Shown in pieces: positions 51,193 through 59,355 of a stretch of DNA of 64,000 bases (its first letter is position 1; the number at the start of each line of letters is the position of its first letter). Both the position numbers and the translations under genes were made by a program. The notes beneath the pieces are model-generated. The model ran no database searches and was not told where the DNA came from. It saw only the letters and a list, made by a program, of their open reading frames with translations. Source of the DNA: Segniliparus rotundus DSM 44985 (lineage in GTDB: Bacteria; Actinomycetota; Actinomycetes; Mycobacteriales; Mycobacteriaceae); contig NC_014168.1 in assembly GCF_000092825.1 (NCBI RefSeq), positions 248,001 through 312,000 of the forward strand, written 5' to 3'.

Positions 51193-52743
51193 TCAGCGGC
51201 CCGGGAGCAACCGCACCAGGCGCATCACAGTAGGCAGGATGCGCTGCAACAGCCAGCCGGGGAACCAGCGCTCGCCGGAGAGGCTGAGGAACCGCTGCGT
51301 CACGAGGCCCTGCGTCTCGGTGTATTTGAGCAAGCCCTCGGCGCCGTTGCGCCGACCGGCCCCGGATTCGCGCGTGCCGCCGCACGGAGCCTCGTGCGAG
51401 GCCCACGCGGCGAAGCCCTCGTTGACGTTCGCGGAGCCCGAGTAGATCTGCCCGGCGATTTCTTGGCCTTCACGCCATGTTCCCGCCCAGACGCTGCAGT
51501 TCAGGCCGTAACGGGTGTCATTGGCCGCGGCGATGGCCTCGGCCACCGTTTTCACCGGGTACACGCTCACGACCGGGCCGAAGGTCTCCTCTTTGTAGAG
51601 GGTCATGCCCTCGCGCACGCCGCCCAAGACCGTGGGCTCGTAGAAGTAGGGGCCGAGGTCGGGCCGCGCCTTGCCGCCGATGAGCACCTTCGCGCCTTTG
51701 CTGACCGCGTCGTTCACATGGTCGTCCACCGTTTTGAGCTGCGCCTCGGAGATGAGCGACCCCATGTCGATGTCGCTGCTGTAGCCCGCGCCGAGGCGCA
51801 TCGCCTTGGTCTGCGCCACGAACTCATTGATGAACTGCTCGTAGACCTGCTCTTGGACGTAGATGCGCTCAATGGAGATGCACAGCTGGCCGGAGTTCGA
51901 GAAACACGCGCGGGTGGCGCCGAGCGCGGCGCGGCGGATGTTCGCGGTGGCGGTGACGATCATCGGGTTCTTGCCGCCGAGCTCGCCGGAGAAGCCGATG
52001 AGCCTGCGCCCGCACTGCTCGGCGAGGCTCTTGCCGGTGGCGGTGGAGCCGGTGAACATGAGGTAGTCGGCCTGCTCGGCGAGGGCGTTGCCCACCACTT
52101 GGCCGGGCCCGGGCAGGGTTTGCAGCACATCGCGCGGCAGGCCCGCCTCGTAGAGCAGCTCGGACAGCGCGAGCGTGGAGAACGGCGTCTGGCTGTCCGG
52201 TTTCATGATGACGGCGTTGCCCGCCAGCCAGGCCGGGTTCGCGTCCTGCACGGACAGGGCCATCGGGTAGTTCCACGGCGAGATCACGCCGACGACTCCT
52301 TTCGGCAGGTGCCGCACGCGCGCGTCCATGAGGATCGGGACGGCGGGTTTCACGCGTTTCTCTTTGAGGATCTTCGGGCCGTTCGCGGCGTACCATCCGG
52401 CCGCGGTGGCCACGAACAGCACCTCTTCGACGGCGCTGGCCCGCGCTTTCCCGGTCTCCGCCTGCACGATGTCGGCCAGTTCGTCCAGTTTTTGGAAGAC
52501 GAGCGTTTGGAACCGGCGCAGGATCGCGGCGCGGGATCGCAGCGAGGTCTTGGCCCACTCCTTCTGCGCGGCGCGGGCCCGCGCGAAGGCGCGCTCGACG
52601 TCGGTCTCGTTCCCGATCGGCATCTGCGCCAGCTCTTTGCCGGTGAACGCCTCAGTGATCGCTCGGGAGGACCGCTCGGCCGGTTCGTCGATGGCGACGA
52701 GTTTGCCGAGGCGGGCGAATGTGGACGGAGAAGGCACAGGCAT
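51193..52743 (-). CDS. gabD2: Aldehyde dehydrogenase, succinate-semialdehyde dehydrogenase type
   Basis: A 516-residue NAD(P)-dependent dehydrogenase close to GabD2 (Rv1731). VVGVISPWNYPMALS binds the cofactor. The general base is in GFSGELGGKNP, the catalytic cysteine in SNSGQLCIS, and EETFGPVVSVY is intact. A basic, hydrophobic C-terminal extension (GWLLQRILPTVMRLVRLLPG) is typical of this subgroup and may touch the membrane. It would oxidise succinic semialdehyde from GABA, linking to the glutamate decarboxylase at the window start. Start ATG 52743 directly follows an A/T-rich promoter-like stretch. Confidence 0.88.
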   Translation of the reverse strand: MPVPSPSTFARLGKLVAIDEPAERSSRAITEAFTGKELAQMPIGNETDVERAFARARAAQKEWAKTSLRSRAAILRRFQTLVFQKLDELADIVQAETGKARASAVEEVLFVATAAGWYAANGPKILKEKRVKPAVPILMDARVRHLPKGVVGVISPWNYPMALSVQDANPAWLAGNAVIMKPDSQTPFSTLALSELLYEAGLPRDVLQTLPGPGQVVGNALAEQADYLMFTGSTATGKSLAEQCGRRLIGFSGELGGKNPMIVTATANIRRAALGATRACFSNSGQLCISIERIYVQEQVYEQFINEFVAQTKAMRLGAGYSSDIDMGSLISEAQLKTVDDHVNDAVSKGAKVLIGGKARPDLGPYFYEPTVLGGVREGMTLYKEETFGPVVSVYPVKTVAEAIAAANDTRYGLNCSVWAGTWREGQEIAGQIYSGSANVNEGFAAWASHEAPCGGTRESGAGRRNGAEGLLKYTETQGLVTQRFLSLSGERWFPGWLLQRILPTVMRLVRLLPGR

Positions 52744-52824
52744 AACGGGATTCTAGTCTGTGCCCCGCCAGGGCACAAGGCCAGGTTTTGGGCGTGGGGT
52801 GGGCGAAAACAGCCCGCCTATGCT

Positions 52825-52830
52825 TAGGAT
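52825..52830 (+). promoter_or_regulatory. -10 element of a leaderless transcript
   Basis: TAGGAT ends 5 nt before ATG 52836. In actinobacteria a -10 (TANNNT) placed about 6-7 nt before the start codon implies transcription from the A of the ATG. Confidence 0.6.
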
Positions 52831-52835
52831 ATGCC

Positions 52836-54308
52836 ATGGCGTACACAGGGCGGTTCAGAAATCTCAGTGACACGATGTTCCGATTGAAGCCGCCGGTGGA
52901 CATCATGGTCCCCCAGGGCGAAGGTGTGAACCTGAAGCGGTCCTTGTCCATTTGGCAGCTCGCCGCAATCGGCATCGCGTGCACGGTCGGGACTGGTATT
53001 TTCGTGACGTTCTCGCAGGTGGTGCCTGCTGCGGGGCCGGGCGTGCTCGTCTCCTTCGTCCTCGCCGGCGTGACGGCCGGGCTCACCGCGCTCTGCTACG
53101 CGGAGGTCTCCTCCAAAATCCCGTTGGCGGGGTCCAGCTACAGCTACACCTACGCGAGCCTCGGCGAGATCGCCGCCTACCTGGTCGGTTGGTGCCTGCT
53201 GCTGGAGTACTCCGTCTCCACCGCGGCGGTCGCCTCCGGGTGGAGCGGCTACCTGAACCAGCTCCTGAGCGACTTGCGGCTCGTGAACCTCCCCGGCTGG
53301 ATGAGTCACGCCCCCACGCCGGGGCAAGGCTTCGGGGTCAACGCCCCCGCCGTGCTGCTCGTCGTCCTGTGCGCTTTGCTGCTCATCAAAGGCACGTCCG
53401 AATCGGCCCGGACCAACGCGGTGATGACGGCGATCAAACTCGCCGTGCTGCTCTTCTTCGCCGCTGTGGCCTTCTGCGGTTTCCACGCCTCGAACATGCA
53501 CCCTTTCGCGCCGCACGGGATCGGCGGGATCGGGACCGCGGCAGGGATGGTGTTCTTCAGCTACATCGGCATGGACGCGGTCTCCACCGCCGCGGAAGAG
53601 GTGGAGAATCCGCGCAAAGCCCTGCCCAAGGCCTTGATCCTGGCCCTCGTGGTCGTCACGGGCATCTACCTGCTTGTGGCGCTCGCCGCCATCGGGGCGC
53701 GGCGCGCGAGCCAGTTCGACCCGAACGAGAACGCCCCCCTCGCCGTCATCCTGCAGGAAGTGACGGGATGGACGTGGACCTCCGTGCTGCTCTCCGCCGC
53801 CGCCGTGATCTCGATCTTCTCGGTCACCCTGGTGACGCTGTACGGCCAGACGCGCGTGCTGCACTCGATGTCCGGCGACGGCCTCGTGCCGAAGATTTTC
53901 AGCAACCTCAACGAGAAGACGAGGACGCCGGTCGGCGGCACCATCATCGTCGCTGTCTTCGTCTCCGTGCTCACCGGGCTCGTGCCCTTGGACATCTTGG
54001 CCGATTTCGTGAGCCTGGGGACCTTGGTCGCCTTCAGCGTGGTCTCGGCGACGGTCATCATCCTGCGCAGGCGCCGCCAAGGCGACGCGCGCAGCTTCCA
54101 AGTCCCGTTCTATCCGGTTCTGCCGATCCTTTCCATCCTGGCCTGCTTGTATTTGATGTACACCCTCGCGGACTCGGAGCACGGCTGGCTGACATACAGC
54201 ATGTTCGGGCTCTGGATGGCGATCGCCATTGTCGTGTACTTCGCCTACGCCCGGCACCACGCGGTGCTCGCCGAGCGCGAGAGCGCGGCGCCGACGTCGA
54301 TTCCGTGA
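52836..54308 (+). CDS. APC-family amino acid permease
   Basis: A 490-residue transporter with twelve or more membrane helices, of the cationic amino acid transporter group. Helix 1 carries IACTVGTGIFVTFSQVVPAAGP with the substrate-binding GTGIF; helix 3 follows AEVSSKIPLAGSSYSYTYASLGE. Helix 6 includes FFSYIGMDAVSTAAEEVENPRKALP, a strong family signature. Start ATG 52836 is chosen because of the leaderless -10; an ATG at 52875 is possible. The substrate is probably arginine, lysine or a related amino acid. Confidence 0.9.
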   Translation: MAYTGRFRNLSDTMFRLKPPVDIMVPQGEGVNLKRSLSIWQLAAIGIACTVGTGIFVTFSQVVPAAGPGVLVSFVLAGVTAGLTALCYAEVSSKIPLAGSSYSYTYASLGEIAAYLVGWCLLLEYSVSTAAVASGWSGYLNQLLSDLRLVNLPGWMSHAPTPGQGFGVNAPAVLLVVLCALLLIKGTSESARTNAVMTAIKLAVLLFFAAVAFCGFHASNMHPFAPHGIGGIGTAAGMVFFSYIGMDAVSTAAEEVENPRKALPKALILALVVVTGIYLLVALAAIGARRASQFDPNENAPLAVILQEVTGWTWTSVLLSAAAVISIFSVTLVTLYGQTRVLHSMSGDGLVPKIFSNLNEKTRTPVGGTIIVAVFVSVLTGLVPLDILADFVSLGTLVAFSVVSATVIILRRRRQGDARSFQVPFYPVLPILSILACLYLMYTLADSEHGWLTYSMFGLWMAIAIVVYFAYARHHAVLAERESAAPTSIP

Positions 54309-54329
54309 TCTTCCTATAGGATCGGTCGA

Positions 54330-55520
54330 ATGCTCCCCTGCGAAGACGTGGACGCCCTGCTGAAGGATGTGGGCGAATTCATCGCCTACTTCAGCATGGT
54401 GGCGCGAGGCCCTGGGGGCCCTGCGGTCGACTGGACCGGAAAAGTCGGTTTCACCAGCGGCGACGTCAGAATCGACCTCGTCGCCGACGACGCCGTCCAC
54501 GAGGTCTGGACGGAGGACGGGAAAGAGGAGAAGGCCCGGAGTTTTTCCGCCTTCCCGCTCGCCGGGAAATGCGTTTGGTTCGATTTGCTCTGCGGGCTCC
54601 TCGACGAGGAAGACGGCTACGAGACCTACCAGCAGTGGATCCACCGTCCCCCTTCCGCCGACGTCGGCATATGCAACAACAAGAAGGGTCCCGACAACAA
54701 AAGGGTCCAGCAGCTCTACGTCAAAAGCTCCCCGTACATCACGTACCCGATCGACCCTGACGATCAGGACACGAACGCCGAAATCGCGCACACCATGGCC
54801 GCGAGCTACAAGGAGATCTGGGAGACGGTCGCCCGGAAGTTCTCCCAGGAGCAATTGCAAGCCTTCGGCCCGCTGCCGAAAGTGGTCGAGCACCGCCACC
54901 TTGGGGACGGGAAAGCCAAACAAGGCAAAGAGGACTCCGAGAAGCTCCGCCATCCCGACACGGCCGCCCTGCTGCGCGACCTCGGCGAATTCCTCGGCTC
55001 CATGGGCGCGGTCCTCGTTGCGGCGCAGCAGCGCGGCGGCGGCTCCGGTTTCGTGCGCGCCGGCGTCGGTCCGGTCGGCGCGGTGGTCTTCAACAGCCCG
55101 AACATCCCCGAACTGCTCCGGGTCCACGAGAAAAGCCTGTTGTTGTTGCGCAAGGTCCAGGGCGAGCTGCTGCCCGGCCCCGCCTTCTCCGGGTTCGACG
55201 TGGCGGGCAAATACTGCCTCCTGCACTATGGCGACCGGCTGCGGGCCAGCCTGTCGGCTCCGAGCGTGCTCGAGGACTGGTACGCGAAGGGGCAGCACGC
55301 CCAGGTCGTCGTCGAAGAGGCCGGGGCGCATGCTGTGCGAGTTTCGGACATGAACGATCCCGAGCGTCACGCTGTTGTCCATCCGTTGGAGACGACGCTC
55401 ATGAGCCAGCTCCTGCACACCGACTACAAGGAGCTGCTCACCAGCCTGCTCGACGGATTGCCCGCGCCCCAGGACGCGAAGAGAGCGGCACCGATCAGCA
55501 CCCCGTGGGGCGATTTCTAA
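54330..55520 (+). CDS. Unrecognised protein made of two related halves
   Basis: A 396-residue soluble protein without signal peptide or membrane helix. Its two halves resemble each other: ALLKDVGEF at about 9 and ALLRDLGEF at about 213; FSAFPLAGKCVWFDL and FSGFDVAGKYCLLHY; and a closing helix with SYKEIW versus DYKELL. This indicates an internal duplication of a domain of about 200 residues. The start is ATG 54330, 21 bp after the permease stop, so it may be co-transcribed. No family is known to me. It could be a type VII-related or EspG-like chaperone, but I cannot support that. Confidence 0.7.
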   Translation: MLPCEDVDALLKDVGEFIAYFSMVARGPGGPAVDWTGKVGFTSGDVRIDLVADDAVHEVWTEDGKEEKARSFSAFPLAGKCVWFDLLCGLLDEEDGYETYQQWIHRPPSADVGICNNKKGPDNKRVQQLYVKSSPYITYPIDPDDQDTNAEIAHTMAASYKEIWETVARKFSQEQLQAFGPLPKVVEHRHLGDGKAKQGKEDSEKLRHPDTAALLRDLGEFLGSMGAVLVAAQQRGGGSGFVRAGVGPVGAVVFNSPNIPELLRVHEKSLLLLRKVQGELLPGPAFSGFDVAGKYCLLHYGDRLRASLSAPSVLEDWYAKGQHAQVVVEEAGAHAVRVSDMNDPERHAVVHPLETTLMSQLLHTDYKELLTSLLDGLPAPQDAKRAAPISTPWGDF

Positions 55521-55591
55521 CCCTTCCGGCCCGCGGGCGCCGTGGCCCGCGCGCAACCGTCTGCGGTGGTTGCCCCGCTCCTGCGCGCCCC

Positions 55592-55636
55592 TCTGTTTGA
55601 GGCCCGTCTGTTTGAGGCCCGTCTGTTTGAGGTCCG
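55592..55636 (-). repeat. Three 15-bp tandem repeats after the thioredoxin-like gene
   Basis: Units at 55592-55606, 55607-55621 and 55622-55636 are identical apart from one base in the third. They lie 7 bp beyond the stop codon of the minus-strand thioredoxin-like gene, in the 123-bp convergent gap. Confidence 0.85.
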
Positions 55637-55643
55637 CCGCGTT

Positions 55644-56156
55644 TTAGCGCAGGGCGCCCACGCGGTCGCTCAGCTGGTCTTCGGTCAACAAGTCGCCGAA
55701 TTTCACCATGTCCACGTCGCCGTTCGATGAGACGAAGGCGAACGCCGGTTGCCAGGTGACGCCGAACTTGCCCCAAATCTCGCCGCTGCTGTCCTCGATC
55801 TGCGGGAAGTTCAGGCCGTACTTGTTCACGAAGTCGCGCATCGCGCCCTGATCGCTGCGCGAGGCAACGCCGACGAACGGCACATTCGGATGCTCCGAGG
55901 CCACTTTCTGCACGAACGAGCCTTCTTGGTTGCAGTAGGGGCACCACGGGGTCCAGAACCAGAAGACGGCGGGTTTGCCCGCGTACGTCGCGCCGGAGAT
56001 CTCTTTGCCGTCCAAACTGGTGGCGGTGAACTGGAGCTGGTCCGGCGTGTCGGCGCGGGCGGGCGCCACCGCGACCGCGAGGCCTGCCGCCATCGCGACG
56101 ACGGCGACGAGCGCTCGGGAGAAGGCAAAAGCCCGGATATGGCGGATGAGTCGCAT
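55644..56156 (-). CDS. Secreted thioredoxin-like protein (DsbE/Mpt53-type)
   Basis: A 170-residue protein from ATG 56156, with AGGAGG upstream. The signal peptide ends in APARA-D (about residue 35). The mature part has TATSLDGKEISGATYAGKPAV, the active site FWTPWCPYCNQEG (CxxC), and cis-proline in VTWQPAFAFV. Mpt53 and related proteins oxidise exported proteins to form disulfides. Alone on its strand here, upstream of the tRNA. Confidence 0.9.
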   Translation of the reverse strand: MRLIRHIRAFAFSRALVAVVAMAAGLAVAVAPARADTPDQLQFTATSLDGKEISGATYAGKPAVFWFWTPWCPYCNQEGSFVQKVASEHPNVPFVGVASRSDQGAMRDFVNKYGLNFPQIEDSSGEIWGKFGVTWQPAFAFVSSNGDVDMVKFGDLLTEDQLSDRVGALR

Positions 56157-56303
56157 AGCAACCTCCTGGAAAGTGGCCCTCGCCGTCGAAGACCGTTCCC
56201 GATCATCGTAACGCAGGATCAATTGCGCGCAATGGGTTCTACCGGATTGCGGCTTTGCGCCTTGCCGAGTATGCTGTCCTGGCTCACGTCCACGACGTGG
56301 CAT

Positions 56304-56380
56304 GGCGGGCGTAGCTCAGTTGGTAGAGCACCTGATTGTGGTTCAGGTGGTCGCGGGTTCAAGTCCCGTCGTTCGCCCCA
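56304..56380 (+). tRNA. tRNA-His (GTG anticodon)
   Basis: Full cloverleaf: G-1 at 56304, acceptor GCGGGCG (56305-56311) pairing with CGTTCGC with two G-U pairs, D-arm AGCTCAGTTGGTAGAGC, anticodon stem CCTGA/TCAGG around GTG (56338-56340), T-arm with GGTTCAAGTCCC, and an encoded CCA at 56378-56380. The extra 5' G opposite C73 is the histidine identity element. Confidence 0.97.
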
Positions 56381-56534
56381 CATCGGGACCCCCGCGCCCA
56401 CGCCCCTGTGTTGTTGCGAGCAGGGCGCGCGACTGCCTTCCCGTCGGCCCGTGCTGCTCTCGCCCCGGCGCCATGGGCGGCCCCCTGTCCGCCCCTGTGC
56501 CCATGCTGGTTTCGAGCCGTCAGTTCTCTGCGGT

Positions 56535-56540
56535 TACACT
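56535..56540 (+). promoter_or_regulatory. -10 element of the solute-binding gene
   Basis: TACACT ends 7 nt before ATG 56548, the spacing of a leaderless transcript. The 56381-56534 stretch after the tRNA shows nothing else. Confidence 0.55.
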
Positions 56541-56547
56541 GCCGCCC

Positions 56548-57393
56548 ATGGCTGAGACACAGGGCGCGCACCGGCGCTCGCGCTCGATGGTCCTCGCGAT
56601 CTGTTTCGCGCTGGGGGGCGCGTCGGCCGTCAGCGCCCCGCCGTGCGCTGCCGATCCCGACGGCCAGCTGACGGTGGCCACCTCCGGCGGCACCGCGGCG
56701 GCCCTGCGCGCGCTGGCCGCCGTGTACGCCCGCGGCGGCGGGGAGCGGGTCCGCCTCGTGTTCGGCCCGTCCATGGGCGAGACCCCGCAGACGATCCCGG
56801 CGAGAATCGCGAGGGGCGAGCGGATCGATGTGGTCGTGATGGTGGGATCGGCCGTTGACCGGCTCGCGGACGACGGCCAGCTGACGGGCCCGATCCGTCC
56901 GGTCGCCTGCTCGCATATCGCGATGGCCGTCCGGGCTGGCGCCCCGCGTCCGGACATCTCGACTCTGGACTCCTTGCGCCGCGCGCTCCTGGAGGCGCGT
57001 TCGGTGGCGTACTCCGACAGCGCGAGCGGCGTCTTTGTCGCGACCCAGCTGTTCCCTCGGCTCGGCGTGTCGGACACGATGCGGGGCAAAGCCTTCCAGG
57101 TGCCAGCGGTCCCGGTCGGTGAAGTCGTGGCCCAGGGCCGCGCAGAGTTGGGATTCCAGCAGTTGAGCGAGCTTCTGCCGGTCAAAGGGATCGATGTGGT
57201 CGGTTTGCTGCCGAGCGGCGCCCAGTTGGGCACGACCTATTCGGGCGCGGCTGTCTCGTCCTCGGCGCACAAGGACGAAGCAGAGTCTTTCCTCTCGTTC
57301 CTGGGCGGCGAGCAGGCGCGCGGGGTGATGGAGACAAGCGGGCTGGAGCAAGGGGGTTGCCCGGAGCCCGACCAAGACCAGGACACGGACTGA
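56548..57393 (+). CDS. Periplasmic solute-binding protein (ModA-like)
   Basis: A 281-residue protein. The signal peptide runs to about residue 36 (FALGGASAVSAPPCAADP). The mature part has the type II binding-protein pattern of the molybdate/ModA family: GQLTVATSGGTAAALRALAAVY, a Ser/Gly anion-binding stretch, ERIDVVVMVGSAVDRL, and SVAYSDSASGVFVATQLF. Lone copies without permease genes, as here, are common in actinobacteria and need not bind molybdate. A second pocket element is LGFQQLSELL. The acidic tail ends PDQDQDTD. Confidence 0.75.
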   Translation: MAETQGAHRRSRSMVLAICFALGGASAVSAPPCAADPDGQLTVATSGGTAAALRALAAVYARGGGERVRLVFGPSMGETPQTIPARIARGERIDVVVMVGSAVDRLADDGQLTGPIRPVACSHIAMAVRAGAPRPDISTLDSLRRALLEARSVAYSDSASGVFVATQLFPRLGVSDTMRGKAFQVPAVPVGEVVAQGRAELGFQQLSELLPVKGIDVVGLLPSGAQLGTTYSGAAVSSSAHKDEAESFLSFLGGEQARGVMETSGLEQGGCPEPDQDQDTD

Positions 57394-57498
57394 GGCGCGT
57401 TCGGCGCCTGTGCGGCTCTGCGGCAAGGGCAGGGGGCGTACGGCGCGGCGCTGTGCTGCTATCCTCCCACGGATACGTCGAGCTGAGAGGTGTTCCGG

Positions 57499-57993
57499 AT
57501 GAAGGTCGCAGTGTTGTGGTCGCTTGCCCTCGCGTGGCCAGCGCTGGCGGTTTTCGCCGGGCAGCGCCCGGCTGTCGCCGACGAGCCGAGCGAGGTCGTC
57601 TATCGCGTCATGTACCCGTCGCTGCCGCCCCAGGCGCGCAAGGAGTACACGATCACTGTTCGTGACGGCGTGGCGGAGTTCGTCGTCCACGCGGGTTCGC
57701 TGGAGGACCCGGTGCTGGTGCGGGACGCCGCTGTGGTCCCCGAGGACGTCGTCGGGGAACTGCGGTCCGGGGAGCCGGGATTGGCGGGCCCGTGGGGCCC
57801 GGCGCCGCTGTGCGTTGGCGCGTTCGAGTCGGAACTGGATGTGACGACGGGGCAGGGCCCGCGCCATGTGACTGGCTCTGGCTGCGGCGGCCGTGCGGGT
57901 GCGGCCATCGAAGCCTACATCGGGCCGGTGAAGCGCCTGTTCGATCTGGACCGCCTTCTCGGCGAGCGCAGGCTCGCGCCGGACGACCAGTAG
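57499..57993 (+). CDS. Secreted protein of unknown function
   Basis: A 164-residue protein from ATG 57499 behind GAGAGG. It has a signal peptide (VLWSLALAWPALAVFAG) cleaved near PAVA-DE. The mature domain has beta-rich stretches (VVYRVMYPSLPPQARKEYTITV) and two cysteines (PLCVGAF and GSGCGGR) that may pair. The C-terminal helix is IGPVKRLFDLDRLLGE. No family recognised. The 57394-57498 gap upstream likely carries its promoter. Confidence 0.6.
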   Translation: MKVAVLWSLALAWPALAVFAGQRPAVADEPSEVVYRVMYPSLPPQARKEYTITVRDGVAEFVVHAGSLEDPVLVRDAAVVPEDVVGELRSGEPGLAGPWGPAPLCVGAFESELDVTTGQGPRHVTGSGCGGRAGAAIEAYIGPVKRLFDLDRLLGERRLAPDDQ

Positions 57994-58252
57994 CAGGTCC
58001 TCGGGCACGTCTGTGTGCCCCGGACTGTGCTTTCGGCCGATGTTGTGCTGGCAGGCGGTGCGGGCGACGGTGCTGGTCGGCCTGGGGCGCGCGTGTTCCT
58101 GCTATCATGGACGAGCCTTCGGGGGCTGCGCGCGGCTTGGCCGGGAATGCTCTTCGCCGCCGCCTTCGCGCAAGCGACCCGAATGACGCGCAAGCAACCA
58201 TGCGGGCAGCAATGCGCGCAAGCAAGAACGTGTGAGCAACAAGGAGAAGGCG

Positions 58253-58525
58253 ATGCCGAAGTCGAAGGTCCGCAAGAAGACCGACTTCACGATCAACCCC
58301 GGCGCCGCTGGCGCGGGCTCGGCCCGCACGGCTCCGTCCAGCACCTGGTACGTGGCCCTGATGCTCGGCTTCATGCTCGCCGGGCTGGCGTGGTTGGTGG
58401 TGTACTACATCGCCGCCGCAGACCTCGATGCGCTCAAGTGGATGGCCGACCTGCAGTTCTGGAATTTGGCCATCGGTTTCGGCCTGATGGTCGTCGGCCT
58501 GCTCATGACGATGAGGTGGCATTGA
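58253..58525 (+). CDS. crgA: Septation protein CrgA
   Basis: A 90-residue protein with two membrane helices: cytoplasmic MPKSKVRKKTDF, helix 1 WYVALMLGFMLAGLAWLVVYY, a short loop, helix 2 WNLAIGFGLMVVGLLMTM, ending RWH. CrgA recruits FtsI and CwsA to the division site in mycobacteria. Start ATG 58253 behind AAGGAG; a GTG at 58232 is not needed. The 57994-58252 gap upstream contains three CGCAAGC motifs of unknown meaning. Confidence 0.95.
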   Translation: MPKSKVRKKTDFTINPGAAGAGSARTAPSSTWYVALMLGFMLAGLAWLVVYYIAAADLDALKWMADLQFWNLAIGFGLMVVGLLMTMRWH

Positions 58526-58550
58526 GCCAGCCCCCAGGGGGACTCGCCCG

Positions 58551-58556
58551 TACAAT
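58551..58556 (+). promoter_or_regulatory. -10 element of trpG
   Basis: TACAAT ends 6 nt before ATG 58563, typical for a leaderless actinobacterial transcript. Confidence 0.6.
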
Positions 58557-58562
58557 AACCCC

Positions 58563-59204
58563 ATGACAGCCCGCGTCCTTGTCGTGGACAACTACGACAG
58601 TTTCGTCTTCAACCTCGTGCAATACCTGCGCCAACTCGAGGCGGCTGTGTCGGTGTGGCGCAATGACGACCCCCGCCTCGCGGACCCGGACGGCGCCATC
58701 GCCGAATACGACGGGGTCCTGGTCAGCCCCGGCCCGAGTTCTCCGGAGAAGGCCGGGGCGAGCATCCCGGTCGTGCTTTCGGCGGCCAGGCAGCGCAAGC
58801 CGCTGCTCGGGGTGTGCCTCGGGCATCAGGCGATCGGCGTCGCCTTCGGCGGCGTGGTCGGGCGGGCTCCGGAGCTGCTGCACGGCAAGACCAGCAAGAT
58901 CACCCACACAGACAGCGGCGTGTTCGCGGGGCTCCCCCAGGGCTTCATCGCGACCCGGTATCACTCGTTGTCCATCCAAGAGGACACGCTGCCGTCGGTC
59001 TTGGCGGTGACGGCGCGCAGTGAAAGCGGCGTCATCATGGGGGTCGCCCATCGCGAGCTCCCAGTCCAGGGCGTGCAGTTCCATCCCGAATCCATCCTCA
59101 CCCAAGGCGGGCACCGCATGCTCGCGAACTGGCTCGGCGACTGCGGGCGGCCGGTCGAGGACTCGTTGGTGCGCGAACTCGCCGCCCACGTCCTCCCTGC
59201 TTGA
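58563..59204 (+). CDS. trpG: Anthranilate/aminodeoxychorismate synthase glutaminase subunit
   Basis: A 213-residue class I glutamine amidotransferase. It begins RVLVVDNYDSFVFNLVQYL. The nucleophile is in GVCLGHQAIG, and the catalytic His and Glu are in VQFHPESILT. It supplies ammonia to TrpE or PabB. It follows crgA as Rv0013 follows Rv0011c in M. tuberculosis, but pknB-pknA do not follow here. Confidence 0.95.
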   Translation: MTARVLVVDNYDSFVFNLVQYLRQLEAAVSVWRNDDPRLADPDGAIAEYDGVLVSPGPSSPEKAGASIPVVLSAARQRKPLLGVCLGHQAIGVAFGGVVGRAPELLHGKTSKITHTDSGVFAGLPQGFIATRYHSLSIQEDTLPSVLAVTARSESGVIMGVAHRELPVQGVQFHPESILTQGGHRMLANWLGDCGRPVEDSLVRELAAHVLPA

Positions 59205-59261
59205 AGCCGAGAGCGCGCTGCGAAATCACGCGGAATTACAGACGTGGGATTTGCCCACAAG

Positions 59262-59282
59262 TGTGGACAAGCCTGTGGATAA
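59262..59282. promoter_or_regulatory. Pair of DnaA boxes after trpG
   Basis: TTGTCCACA (minus strand, 59262-59270) and TTATCCACA (minus strand, 59274-59282) are both perfect 9-mers, 3 bp apart. TTGTCCACA is the mycobacterial form. Likely DnaA-binding; purpose unknown. Confidence 0.6.
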
Positions 59283-59286
59283 ACGA

Positions 59287-59346
59287 CTCGTGGCGTGGTG
59301 GTGGTCAGGCGAAGAGACCTTCGCCTGACCACCACCACGCCACGAG
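59287..59346. terminator. Perfect 27-bp hairpin between convergent genes
   Basis: The arms 59287-59313 and 59320-59346 are exact reverse complements over 27 bp, with the 6-nt loop GAGACC. It sits between trpG and the convergent gene ending at 59356, so it can act as a terminator for both. There is no T-tract. No second copy was noticed in the window. Confidence 0.8.
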
Positions 59347-59355
59347 AAGCGCAGC

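Noticed and set aside
58169-58224. CGCAAGC repeats before crgA as a direct-repeat array
   Set aside because: Only a short core is shared, and spacing is uneven. It is not convincing as a regulatory or CRISPR-like array.
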